Part shown: piece by piece, positions 1 through 8,267 of the stretch
Numbering within the stretch: position 1 is the stretch's first letter
Layout of the letters: every line of letters starts with the position of its first letter
From: a bacterium
GTDB taxonomy: Bacteria; Bdellovibrionota_C; UBA2361; RFPC01
Assembly: GCA_030428205.1 (NCBI GenBank)
Contig: JAUIBK010000010.1
Span: 1 to 64,000 of the forward strand
DNA: 64,000 bases
Reading direction: 5' to 3'
Notes under the pieces: model-generated
What the model was told of the DNA's origin: nothing
The model's input: only the letters and a program-made list of their open reading frames with translations
Database searches by the model: none
Position numbers and translations under genes: made by a program

Positions 1-647
1 GAGGCGTTCTCTTGTGACGGTTCAAGTGCTCGGTGGTTAAAATGAACAAGGACTCGAATGGTAGCATCTTTCATGATGGCGCGGCTCTGATCAACGACTC
101 CTTCTAGGAAGTAGTAAGCAGCCATAGCTGGAATTGCTACAGCCAAACCGAAGGCCGTCGTAAGAAGCGCTTCCCAAATACCGCCGGCAAGAAGGGCAGG
201 GTTAATCTGTGAGGTGGCGCCTTCAAGATCCATAAAAGCCGCGATCATCCCGAGCACTGTGCCGAGGAGGCCGAGGAGTGGGCTTAGGTGTGCAATAGCA
301 GAGAGCCCACGCAGCCACGATTCAAGATCTCGGATTTCATTTGAACCAACACGTCTTACCTCTGCTTCTACGTCAGTTTGATAAAGTTTGGGAGAGAGGC
401 AGGCTTTGATGGTGGTAGAGAGCACTCGTGCGACTGGGTTTTCATTGTTTTGAAGGAGCGAGAGAGCTTGTTTGTTCTTGCCTTCTTGAAGCATGTTTAT
501 AGCTTCGTCAATAAATTCGGTTTTACGTAGTCCGAGTTTCCAAAACTGAAATCCTTTAAGGATGATGATAGCAAGACCAGTTATAGAAAAGAGGAGGAGG
601 ACTGCCATGACTGGTCCTCCCTGCGTAAGTAGATTGATAGTGTTCAT
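1..647 (-). CDS. MotA/TolQ/ExbB family proton channel subunit (3' end outside window)
   Basis: The frame is open from an ATG at 647 to the left edge, so about 215 N-terminal residues are visible and the C-terminus is missing. Three hydrophobic segments are seen, near residues 13-33, 118-140 and 160-185. The last two contain the small-residue pattern LLGLLGTVLGM and the TTAFGLAVAIPA motif that are typical of TolQ/ExbB channel helices. Proteins of this family form inner-membrane complexes with a TolR/ExbD partner and use the proton gradient to drive Tol-Pal or TonB functions. The partner gene would be expected just beyond the left edge. The gene follows the sensor kinase on the same strand by 45 bases. 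Whether it is TolQ, ExbB or another member cannot be decided from this fragment. Confidence 0.85.
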   Translation of the reverse strand, partial: MNTINLLTQGGPVMAVLLLFSITGLAIIILKGFQFWKLGLRKTEFIDEAINMLQEGKNKQALSLLQNNENPVARVLSTTIKACLSPKLYQTDVEAEVRRVGSNEIRDLESWLRGLSAIAHLSPLLGLLGTVLGMIAAFMDLEGATSQINPALLAGGIWEALLTTAFGLAVAIPAMAAYYFLEGVVDQSRAIMKDATIRVLVHFNHRALEPSQENA

Positions 648-692
648 TCTAGAGATCCTAAGTCTGGGTGTGATTGGTAAGCAGGGTCTTTT

Positions 693-2537
693 CTAGTGAA
701 GAGCTTCCCTACTCACCTTACTTGCTGAGCCATCTGCTGGCTGAAGGCTATGATAAACACATCGTAAGAAATGTTCAAAGCCAAAGGGTTTGCGAATAAA
801 GATAGCTCCTTGATGCTTGAGAGCTGCCACACCCTGAATATCTTGTGTGTAGCCTGAGAGTAAAATGACAGGAGGTTTGCAGCCAGCTTCTGCTAGCAGG
901 CCGACAAGTTCTGGACCGCTGTGTTTTGGCATCACTACATCGGTAATGAGGAGCGATATTTTTTCCCTCTCATGTTCTCTTTGCCACTCAAGAGCATCCT
1001 CGGGTGAGGAAAAGGTTATAACGTTATAGCCATTGTTTATGAGAAGCTCCTCGATAACCTCGCGTACCTGCGAATCATCTTCGACGAGGAGTATTTTGTT
1101 GCTCGATGGTGCTGGTGTGTCGCTCGGTTGACCAGGCTCCAGATTGTTGCTTTGGTGTGATGGACTCTTTCCGCTTCCTTTGTTCTCAGGAAAAAAGAGG
1201 GTAATAGTGGTTCCTTTTCCTTGAGTACTCTCAACTGTTATTCCGCCGTTGTGTTGCTCTATAATACCAAGAGAAGTGGCGAGTCCTAGTCCTGTGCCTT
1301 TCCCTGGACCTTTGGTTGTAAAGAATGGCTCAAAGAGGTGTTCGAGCGTTGCCTCTTCCATTCCTTTTCCCGTGTCTGAAACAGAGATTGAAATATATGG
1401 CCCCGGTTTTATCCTTGTAAGTTGCCTCGTGTTGAGATCGTCTTGGCTCAGTGTCTCTTGAGCAAGAGATATCTGTAGCTGGCCACCATCAGGCATAGCA
1501 TCTTTAGCATTGAGTGCAAGGTTGAGAAGAACTTGAGAGAGCTGTCCTGTGTCAGCAAGGATGCAATAGGTATTTGGCTGTGAGGTTATCTGAAGTTCAA
1601 TATTTTCGTGAAGTGCCGTTTCTATGAGAGAGCGCATTTCTTCTAAGGCACCATCAAGATCGATGGATTCTATCTGAAGGATTTGTTTTTGGCCAAACGC
1701 AAGCAGTTTTCCAGTTAGCTCTTTCGCACGTAAGCCAGCTTTTTGTATTTTTGATATATGTGAGGCTGAGTTTTGTGCTGTAGATTTTGAGGATGTGAGT
1801 GCGAGTTGGCAATTGCCAAGAATAACTGTCAGAAGGTTGTTAAAATCATGTGCTATCCCACCGGTCATAAGAGCGAGAGCTTCCATTTTTTGGCTTGTGT
1901 AGAGTTGCTTTTCGAGTTGTTTTTTTGTGGTGATATCTCTACCGACAACAACGAGCATTCTTCTTGAGCCGTCTTCATTGAAAATAGGAACTTTGATAAC
2001 ATCGAAAACAAGCTCTGTTCCGTCGGGTTTGGTAATTGTCTCATCTGTGCGTGACATTCCCCCAGCGTTCCACGCTTCTTCATCAGTAGCTTCGCAGTAA
2101 AGAAAGGCGTCCTTAAAATAAGGGCTATACTCAGCGAGATCAGAATCTTTTTTGCCTCGATAGTCGACATCTGTAAGCTCGAAAAGCTCTAAGTCAAATT
2201 CATTGGCCTCGAGCCAACGTCCTTGACCGTCCTTAAAGCAGACAAGATCTGGCATGCTATCAATGAGTGTTGAGAGCCACATGGCCGTGTCAGCTGATTT
2301 TCTCTCATGCTCTATCAGTTTTCTGCTTGAAAAAAAAAGAAAGAAAGCAGAGAGAAAAAAGAGCAAGATAATCAGCGAAGTGCTAAGCGTTACCCATACA
2401 GAAGAAGAGAACGGAAAGAGAGCAAGGAGTAAGAGGCCTGCTACTCCGAGAAAAACCTGAACGACAATAAGAATGTACACCGAGGATTTGATGCGAGAAG
2501 AGGCAGTGGTTATCAGGCTTTGAGATTGTAGGGACAT
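693..2537 (-). CDS. Membrane hybrid sensor histidine kinase (PAS-HisKA-HATPase-REC)
   Basis: The protein has 614 residues from the ATG at 2537; a TTG at 2555 in the same frame is an alternative start, and neither has a clear ribosome binding site. Two membrane helices (about 20-42 and 50-70) are followed by a PAS domain (about 88-205) ending in the GRDIT motif. The H-box GGIAHDFNNLL follows, with the phospho-acceptor at His230. The ATPase domain shows NLALNAKDAMPDGG, the G boxes DTGKGM and GTGLGLA, and an acidic-proline linker comes after it. A C-terminal receiver (481-600) has Asp487/488, phospho-acceptor Asp533 and Lys583. The short periplasmic loop suggests that the signal is read by the membrane or by the PAS domain. 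The order resembles CckA-type kinases, but no target gene is adjacent, so the pathway is unknown. Confidence 0.9.
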   Translation of the reverse strand: MSLQSQSLITTASSRIKSSVYILIVVQVFLGVAGLLLLALFPFSSSVWVTLSTSLIILLFFLSAFFLFFSSRKLIEHERKSADTAMWLSTLIDSMPDLVCFKDGQGRWLEANEFDLELFELTDVDYRGKKDSDLAEYSPYFKDAFLYCEATDEEAWNAGGMSRTDETITKPDGTELVFDVIKVPIFNEDGSRRMLVVVGRDITTKKQLEKQLYTSQKMEALALMTGGIAHDFNNLLTVILGNCQLALTSSKSTAQNSASHISKIQKAGLRAKELTGKLLAFGQKQILQIESIDLDGALEEMRSLIETALHENIELQITSQPNTYCILADTGQLSQVLLNLALNAKDAMPDGGQLQISLAQETLSQDDLNTRQLTRIKPGPYISISVSDTGKGMEEATLEHLFEPFFTTKGPGKGTGLGLATSLGIIEQHNGGITVESTQGKGTTITLFFPENKGSGKSPSHQSNNLEPGQPSDTPAPSSNKILLVEDDSQVREVIEELLINNGYNVITFSSPEDALEWQREHEREKISLLITDVVMPKHSGPELVGLLAEAGCKPPVILLSGYTQDIQGVAALKHQGAIFIRKPFGFEHFLRCVYHSLQPADGSASKVSREALH

Positions 2538-2700
2538 TGGCAAGCCGAGAGTCAATCCGGGTTAAGATAATTTGCTGTAGTGTATAGTATTTTGGTGGTT
2601 TTGCTTATATGTTTTTTCTCTCTTTGAGGTGTTGTCGGAATACGATTGGCAAACATAGAATATGCATGCCTAGCATCTCTTCAATGGTGAGAGCTTAACC

Positions 2701-4095
2701 ATGAAAATATCAGATTCCATTCCGCACTCTTGGGCTGAACCTTGGAAAATTAAAGCTGTTGAGCATATCTCTCTTATTTCGCAGGAAGAGAGAGTAGAGG
2801 CGCTAACTGAGGCAGGGTGGAATACGTTTTTGCTCCGCTCACAAGATGTGTATATCGATCTCCTCACAGACTCGGGCACTGCCGCAATGAGTGATGTGCA
2901 GTGGGCTGCCATGATGACGGGTGATGAGGCTTATGCAGGGAGTAAGGACTACTACTATCTTGAGCAAACTGTTCAGGAATACTACGGCTTTAAGCACCTC
3001 ATTCCTACTCATCAGGGACGTGGTGCCGAGCACCTTCTCTCACAGTGCATGATCCGCCCCGGTCAGTATGTTCCTGGAAATATGTATTTTACAACGACGA
3101 AATTCCATCAAACGTATGCCGGTGGAACCTTTGTCGATATCATTACTGATGAAGCCTTTGATCCTCAAAGTGATTTTCCCTTTAAGGGAAATGTTGATTT
3201 GGCAAAGCTCCAAAAGCTTGTTGATGAGCATGGTGCCGAGAGCATTGCTTACGTAAGCCTTGAGACGAATGTAAACATGGCTGGTGGACAGCCTGTGTCC
3301 ATGGAAAACATCAAAGCCTTGAGTGAATACTGCCGCTCAAAGAAAATTGCTGTCATGCTTGATGCGACACGAGCTGTGGAGAATGCCTATTTCATTAAAA
3401 TTCGAGAGAAAGGCTACGAAGATAAATCTATTCCTGAAATTCTCCTTGAGATCTGTAGCTATACAGATGGGTGTACCATGTCGGGTAAAAAAGACTGCCT
3501 TGTTAATATCGGTGGTTTTTTAGCGATAAATGATGACCTGCTCGCTGAAAAAGCTCGAGGGCTTGTTGTTTGTTTTGAAGGACTTCACACCTACGGTGGA
3601 ATGGCTGGTCGTGATATGAATGCGATGGCTGTTGGTATTCAGGAGTCCGTTGAGTACGACTATATTCGAGCACGCGTTGAGCAGACACGCTACCTTGCAC
3701 AACGGATTGTTGACTTCGGAGTTCCTGTTGTGCGCCCTTTTGGTGGACATGCCGTCTATCTTGATATAAAGCAAATCCTCCCGCACGTTCCACAAGACCA
3801 CTTTCCGGCCCAACGTTTTGCTGGCGAGCTTTACTTGGAGGGAGGTATTCGAGCAATGGAGCGGGGCGCGGTCTCAGCCGGACGAGATGGCGAAGGAAAG
3901 AATATCTTTCCTGAGCTTGAGCTCGTGCGACTTACGCTCCCTCGGCGAGTGTACACACAGTCGCACCTTGATGTTGTCTCTGAGTGTGTTGCACGAGTGT
4001 GTGCACGCGCAAAAGAGATGCGGGGACTACGTATGATTTTTGAGCCTCAAGAGCTCCGTTTTTTTCAAGCACGATTTGAACCACAAGAGGGGTAA
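2701..4095 (+). CDS. tpl: Tyrosine phenol-lyase (beta-tyrosinase)
   Basis: This 464-residue PLP enzyme belongs to the tryptophanase/tyrosine phenol-lyase family, which splits an aromatic amino acid into the aromatic ring compound, pyruvate and ammonia. The PLP-binding lysine is Lys264 in MSGKKDCLVN. Three positions separate the two activities. Citrobacter tyrosine phenol-lyase has Thr124, Arg381 and Phe448, where tryptophanase has Asp, Ile and His. Here the matching residues are Thr131 (MYFTTTKFH), Arg388 (AMERG) and Phe455 (LRFFQARF), so all three fit tyrosine phenol-lyase. Length is normal. The expected product from tyrosine is phenol. The desaturase gene starts 8 bases after the stop, which suggests co-transcription. 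Start is the ATG at 2701; only a weak purine stretch precedes it. Confidence 0.92.
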   Translation: MKISDSIPHSWAEPWKIKAVEHISLISQEERVEALTEAGWNTFLLRSQDVYIDLLTDSGTAAMSDVQWAAMMTGDEAYAGSKDYYYLEQTVQEYYGFKHLIPTHQGRGAEHLLSQCMIRPGQYVPGNMYFTTTKFHQTYAGGTFVDIITDEAFDPQSDFPFKGNVDLAKLQKLVDEHGAESIAYVSLETNVNMAGGQPVSMENIKALSEYCRSKKIAVMLDATRAVENAYFIKIREKGYEDKSIPEILLEICSYTDGCTMSGKKDCLVNIGGFLAINDDLLAEKARGLVVCFEGLHTYGGMAGRDMNAMAVGIQESVEYDYIRARVEQTRYLAQRIVDFGVPVVRPFGGHAVYLDIKQILPHVPQDHFPAQRFAGELYLEGGIRAMERGAVSAGRDGEGKNIFPELELVRLTLPRRVYTQSHLDVVSECVARVCARAKEMRGLRMIFEPQELRFFQARFEPQEG

Positions 4096-4103
4096 GCGCT
4101 AAT

Positions 4104-5003
4104 ATGGAAGTACAACAACGAGAACAGCCACGCTTTAAAGCGATAGCTTTTTTTGCTTTTATACATCTCGTTCCTCTTTGCGCGTTGTTTACGCATGTAA
4201 CGGCCTTTGATTGGGTTTTGTGTGTAGCGCTTTACTTCGTTCGCATGTTTTTCATTACTGCAGGCTATCACCGCTACTTTTCTCACAACACGTACAAAAC
4301 TTCGCGTCTGTTTCAGTTTCTCCTCGCATTTTTCGCGCAAACATCAGCGCAAAAAGGGGCTCTGTGGTGGGCTGCAAACCACAAAATTCATCATAAGCAT
4401 AGTGATACACCAGAAGACCCACACTCAATGAAGCTCTATGGCTTTTGGTACTCTCATATCGGTTGGATTGCTGGCCCAGAATACGACGAAACTCGCCTCG
4501 ATCTTGTACCTCAATTTGCGAAGTATCCAGAGCTGCGGTGGTTAGACAAATATAATCTTATTCCCCCGATTCTGCTTGGTGCTTTTGTTACCTTCCTTGG
4601 AGGGTATGTTAATGGGGGGTCTCTTGCCGCAACGTTTCCATACGGCCTCTCTACGCTCTTTGTCGGTTTTTTCTTAAGTACAGCAATTTTGTATCACGGC
4701 ACCTTCTCTGTGAATTCGCTCATGCATAAATTCGGAAAGCCACGTTATGAGACAGGCGATGAGTCGAAGAATAGTTGGTGGCTCGCTCTCATCACACTTG
4801 GCGAAGGGTGGCACAACAATCACCACTACTATCAAAGCTCAACACGGCAGGGGTTCTTTTGGTGGGAATACGATATTACGTACTATATTCTTAAAGCGCT
4901 TTCTTGGTTTGGTATCGTGTGGGATATCCGAGAAGTCCCGGCGCATATTAAATACTCGAAGAATAAAGAAGATGCGAAAAAACTGGCTCGGTCGTTTGCG
5001 TAG
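4104..5003 (+). CDS. Acyl-CoA/fatty-acid delta-9-type desaturase (first copy)
   Basis: The 299-residue membrane protein carries the three histidine boxes of the membrane di-iron desaturases: HRYFSH near residue 54, HKIHHKH near 92, and EGWHNNHH near 234. An extra conserved NSLMH motif precedes the last box. Four hydrophobic segments pair up around the boxes, as in stearoyl-CoA desaturases, which insert a cis double bond into a saturated acyl chain with O2 and an electron donor. No cytochrome b5 domain is fused. A second desaturase lies at 61911-62777 with the same boxes and similar length. The gene sits 8 bases downstream of tyrosine phenol-lyase, an association whose meaning is not obvious. 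Confidence 0.93.
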   Translation: MEVQQREQPRFKAIAFFAFIHLVPLCALFTHVTAFDWVLCVALYFVRMFFITAGYHRYFSHNTYKTSRLFQFLLAFFAQTSAQKGALWWAANHKIHHKHSDTPEDPHSMKLYGFWYSHIGWIAGPEYDETRLDLVPQFAKYPELRWLDKYNLIPPILLGAFVTFLGGYVNGGSLAATFPYGLSTLFVGFFLSTAILYHGTFSVNSLMHKFGKPRYETGDESKNSWWLALITLGEGWHNNHHYYQSSTRQGFFWWEYDITYYILKALSWFGIVWDIREVPAHIKYSKNKEDAKKLARSFA

Positions 5004-5051
5004 GAGCTGCCCTTCTTCCATTTTTTAGTGCCCAGATGCGGGTTAAGCCGC

Positions 5052-5441
5052 TCACCTTCGCTGTTGCACAAACGAGAAGAACACCACCATCATTCCCAAA
5101 TATGTTAGGAACAACATCAACGCTACCACAGCAGCGTTTGCCGTGGTCATTGAAAAGAGAAACGAAAGCTTAGTGGTCGTCGCTGAGAATGTAGCGACGA
5201 GTGCTGCTGCGAGGCCTGCGCCAATGACTACTCTGTGACAATCGTACATGTCGAAGGCGACGAGATCTCTCCTTGGCCAACCAAAGAGTGAGCAATAAAG
5301 CAGAGCAAGTGAGGAGAAGGCAAATATCGAGAATAGTGACCATAGGAGAATGTTCAACTCATCAACACGAAGCATTAATAAGAAAACCGAAGTAGCCGAG
5401 CCGAGGCTACTACCGATGGCGAGTGCTTTTCTGCCCTTCAT
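5052..5441 (-). CDS. Small four-helix membrane protein of unknown function
   Basis: I do not recognise this 129-residue protein. Hydrophobic segments lie near residues 6-22, 30-52, 70-88 and 97-122, which predicts four membrane helices. The only sizable polar stretch is the loop at 53-69 (WPRRDLVAFDMYDCHR), and the protein ends QQRR, which suggests a cytoplasmic C-terminus. A good ribosome binding site (AGAGGAAGG) stands before the ATG at 5441, so it is likely a real gene. It converges with the desaturase gene across 48 bases. Confidence 0.6.
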   Translation of the reverse strand: MKGRKALAIGSSLGSATSVFLLMLRVDELNILLWSLFSIFAFSSLALLYCSLFGWPRRDLVAFDMYDCHRVVIGAGLAAALVATFSATTTKLSFLFSMTTANAAVVALMLFLTYLGMMVVFFSFVQQRR

Positions 5442-5586
5442 AGCACCTTCCTCTGTAAAAAACGTTGTGAAAACCCTGCCAGAAGCTGCTCGTTGCTGTT
5501 GGTAGAGACAAAGAAGCGGCTTCTGCTGTTAAGACGTAAGGATTCAGATTTCGGTAGAAGAAAATTACGGTACTTGAATGGTGATT

Positions 5587-5817
5587 CTACTCGTTGTTTA
5601 CCGTGTCGCTCTCCACGTTGTTTTGAGCCGTTTTCTCTTTGTATTTACCGATAGCGCCTATTCCAATCAGGGCAGGGGCGGCAACAACACAAAATGGGCA
5701 GGTAAAGCCGACTGTCACGGTGGTCACGGCGGCGTAGGCTCCTAGGCCTGCGCCAAGTCCAAGATACATGTTCGCATCGCTTGATTTTTTGGCCTTTTTC
5801 TTCTGATCATTATCCAT
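5587..5817 (-). CDS. Small membrane protein with a CPFC motif, coupled to dus
   Basis: This 76-residue protein has a lysine-rich N-terminus, one or two hydrophobic segments (about 18-36 and 44-58) and a CPFC motif at about 40-43, ending in a polar acidic tail. Its ATG lies inside the last codons of the dihydrouridine synthase gene (8-base overlap), and a strong AGAGGAAGG site is embedded in that gene's 3' end. Translational coupling is therefore likely. CPFC is a two-residue-spaced cysteine pair like those of thioredoxin-fold or metal-binding proteins, but it lies in a hydrophobic context here. I cannot assign a function. Confidence 0.6.
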   Translation of the reverse strand: MDNDQKKKAKKSSDANMYLGLGAGLGAYAAVTTVTVGFTCPFCVVAAPALIGIGAIGKYKEKTAQNNVESDTVNNE

Positions 5818-6811
5818 AGAAACCTTCCTCTTCAGCGCTGAGTCGTTTCTTTGAGCTTCGTGTTACACCTTCTTTGAAATACGCTCTCGACGCTTCTTCA
5901 ACATCAGATAAGCTCTCTAGCCGTTTGACCAGCTCAAAGTAGGGTCTTCCAATGAGCTCATTTTGCGAGAACCAACCAGCAAATTCTTTAAATCGCCCCA
6001 CGTATCGGCGTGGAGCTGCTTGAAATGCTGTGAGCAACGAGAAGAGAAATCGAGCCAGCTCTTGGCGTGTTGGCTGAGCGCCTCCTCGGATTTCGCGAAA
6101 GAGAAAAGGGTTGCGGATAACACCTCTTCCACACATGAGCCCTCTCACGCCGGTTGCATCAATCATAGCCTGAGCATCTTCGCGAGACCAGATATCGCCG
6201 TTTCCTATCACCGGAAATGGTAACGTTTCTACGGCAAGTCGTAAGCAATCATAGTGAATTGGGCCGCTATAGTGAGCACATTTTGAGCGTGCATGGATAG
6301 TGATGAAATCAATTGGTGCATCGCTAAGATGGTTCAGAAGAGCTGGAAAATCCTCATCTCCCTGGTATCCAATCCTTGTTTTCATCGAGAGTGGCCCTGG
6401 GTGTACAGAGCGTAGGGAGTGCAAAAAAGAGAGGAGTCGCGCTGGTTCAAGGAGAAGTGCTGCACCAGCTCCTCGGCTATTGACTCGACGTGAGGGGCAT
6501 CCCACGTTCAGATCAAGCCAGTCAGTATCTTTCAGTGTGCCTTTCGTTTTGAGGTGGAGAATGCTCTTTTGGAGCACTTTCTCGTCTGCTGCCATGAACT
6601 GTATTTGTAAGCGAGATTGGTTGTGGCGACGTAGAGATCGCACGGTGTGTCTTTCGCCTGTTATGCGGATGAACTCTGTTGCAACAAAATCTGGCGGAGC
6701 GAAAGCGCAGAGAGTTTCTCTAAATTCGTAGCTCGTCACACCTTCCATTGGAGCGAGGAAGAGGAGTGGGGCGGTTGGGAGTTCTTGTTTTGAAAAAATA
6801 TCCGGTGTCAT
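5810..6811 (-). CDS. tRNA-dihydrouridine synthase (Dus family)
   Basis: The 333-residue flavoprotein reduces specific uridines in the tRNA D-arm to dihydrouridine, using FMN and NADPH. The sequence shows LAPMEGVT at the start of the TIM barrel (about 19-26), the LNVGCPSRRVNSRGAGAALL segment with the catalytic Cys (about 104), SMKTRIGY, FITIHARS, PVIGNGDIWS and the phosphate-binding GLMCGRGVIRNPFLF. A helical C-terminal domain follows. Spacing of the motifs is closer to DusC or DusA-type enzymes than to the longer DusB, but the subfamily, and thus the uridine modified, is not certain. The downstream 76-residue gene overlaps its last codons. A hairpin-rich 332-base spacer lies upstream of its start. 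Confidence 0.9.
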   Translation of the reverse strand: MTPDIFSKQELPTAPLLFLAPMEGVTSYEFRETLCAFAPPDFVATEFIRITGERHTVRSLRRHNQSRLQIQFMAADEKVLQKSILHLKTKGTLKDTDWLDLNVGCPSRRVNSRGAGAALLLEPARLLSFLHSLRSVHPGPLSMKTRIGYQGDEDFPALLNHLSDAPIDFITIHARSKCAHYSGPIHYDCLRLAVETLPFPVIGNGDIWSREDAQAMIDATGVRGLMCGRGVIRNPFLFREIRGGAQPTRQELARFLFSLLTAFQAAPRRYVGRFKEFAGWFSQNELIGRPYFELVKRLESLSDVEEASRAYFKEGVTRSSKKRLSAEEEGFYG

Positions 6812-6873
6812 TTTTACGTGACGTATATACTCAATGAGATCAGGTTTGTCGGAGACAAAGCTGATTTGAGTAT

Positions 6874-7095
6874 GAAAAGCGCAACGCGCTTTTCAAGGCG
6901 TCCTCGGGGACGCCGCACGGGAAATATGCTGCGCTAGCAGCGTATTTCCCTGGGGAAGACAAATATACCCCGTGCAGAAAAACGCGTGAAAGCGATCAGC
7001 TTTCACACCATCATACACGCCACAAACATTCAGAGGGCACGACAGGCCTGATCTCACGGGGTATATATGTATCACGTTAGATTCCTGGAGTCTAA
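6874..7095. other. Intergenic cluster of hairpins, possible structured RNA or terminator array
   Basis: The 332-base space between the dus start and the end of the 328-residue gene is packed with inverted repeats. There is a perfect 9-bp stem with a 3-base loop at 6874-6894. A 7-bp stem with a 4-base loop lies at 6897-6914. A near-perfect 32-base hairpin lies at 6919-6950. A 16-bp inverted repeat with one mismatch (6959-6974 with 7055-7070) encloses an 8-bp hairpin, gtgaaagc/gctttcac. The interrupted palindrome at 7077-7095 comes next, then three direct AGGCG units to about 7110. No convincing reading frame covers it. A run of U after the stems is missing, so plain intrinsic termination does not explain it. 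Confidence 0.6.
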
Positions 7096-7143
7096 GGCGA
7101 GGCGAGGCGAGGAAGAGGAGAAAGAAGTAGGGAAAGAGTAGGG

Positions 7144-8130
7144 TCAGCTCCTGATCTGCGAAGGATCGGTCAGTCCTCTTTTGATAAAGACCTGCGCTTC
7201 TTCTGGAGGTATTTGCGCATTTGCCCACATGGCAGCGTCGGCAGGAAGAAACTCTGCCTGTATCCAGGCAGCAGCCACATCTGGAGGAAACTTCCATGAG
7301 CGCCAGAGCCCTGCTACGGCATAGTCAACAATACCAGCCTGATTCCAGAGCAGAGCTTCCTGTGGAGCAATTTCATTTGCTATCCAGTATCCGGCCTCGA
7401 CAGGGCCGAGGCCAATTTGTTTCCAAACTTCGGCATCTTCGTTGGTAATGTGAGCTTGTTCGAAATTGAAATCACTCGTATAGACAGAGAGAAGTTGATC
7501 GATGTCGTGAGCCTGAGAACGGAGTATGCCTGGAATAGCTACAGACTCGCTAAAGACTGCGTGAAGAAAATGATCGGACTGCTGTTGTGATGATTTGTAC
7601 GTTTGTAAGAGCGCATGTGCAAGTTTAACGTCTTCTTCAGAGCGCTCTAAAAGAAGCTCGTATTGTTTTATGCTCTCTTTGTGGCTCGAGAGGCGCGCTA
7701 GTTCCAGCAGGCCTCGCAGGTAATTGTCCCTGGAGTAGGCGTAGCGTCCCACGCAAGCAATAAGAAAATAGATTGACTCTGATCGAGACTCTGCAAAGTT
7801 TGATACCCAGACAAGCTTTCGCAACTCGTCTGCGATCTGTCTGAGGTGACTTGGAAGACGTCCGAGAAGTTCCATTGCTTTTTCAGCGTCGGGGGTCATT
7901 GGCTTTGGCCAATCGAGTGAGAGAATAGTTTCGCCTTCTTGAAAGGAGCGGATCCAGGTGTTGACTTTTTGAAGAGACTCTTGAAGCTCAGACATCTCAC
8001 TCTCTTCGATTGTGCCAGGCTGAAACTGAGAGATGATATTAAGGTGAGCAAATTCTCCCTGATAACCTGCGTTGAGGTAATTCAGAACAGAGTGAGAAAA
8101 TTCTTTGTCGCGATCGAGTTCGAATGGCAT
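7144..8130 (-). CDS. Uncharacterised protein with seven 13-14-residue W/A helical repeats
   Basis: I do not recognise this 328-residue protein. It has no signal peptide or membrane helix. The first two thirds look alpha-helical. Residues about 231-324 are seven tandem 13-14-residue units with a consensus like EAxxWxxAxIxPx. Examples are EAGYWIANEIAPQ, EALLWNQAGIVDY and AAMWANAQIPPEE, and the last unit has Phe in place of Trp. Such short repeats usually build a curved stack of small helices used for protein binding; that is inference from the pattern. The downstream spacer contains several hairpins. No good ribosome binding site precedes the ATG at 8130. Confidence 0.65.
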   Translation of the reverse strand: MPFELDRDKEFSHSVLNYLNAGYQGEFAHLNIISQFQPGTIEESEMSELQESLQKVNTWIRSFQEGETILSLDWPKPMTPDAEKAMELLGRLPSHLRQIADELRKLVWVSNFAESRSESIYFLIACVGRYAYSRDNYLRGLLELARLSSHKESIKQYELLLERSEEDVKLAHALLQTYKSSQQQSDHFLHAVFSESVAIPGILRSQAHDIDQLLSVYTSDFNFEQAHITNEDAEVWKQIGLGPVEAGYWIANEIAPQEALLWNQAGIVDYAVAGLWRSWKFPPDVAAAWIQAEFLPADAAMWANAQIPPEEAQVFIKRGLTDPSQIRS

Positions 8131-8267
8131 GAGCGAGTTCGTTAAGACGAAAACCTTACTATAAGATGATCTATAGATGTTATGCGAAGAGCTGTCGAGG
8201 GTGTATCTTCTGTCATAGTGACCAGGGCTTTGGTTTTCATATAACGACTCTCATTCGAAACAACAAA

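Noticed and set aside
2701..4095. Tryptophanase assignment
   Set aside because: The substrate-specifying residues match tyrosine phenol-lyase at all three diagnostic positions.
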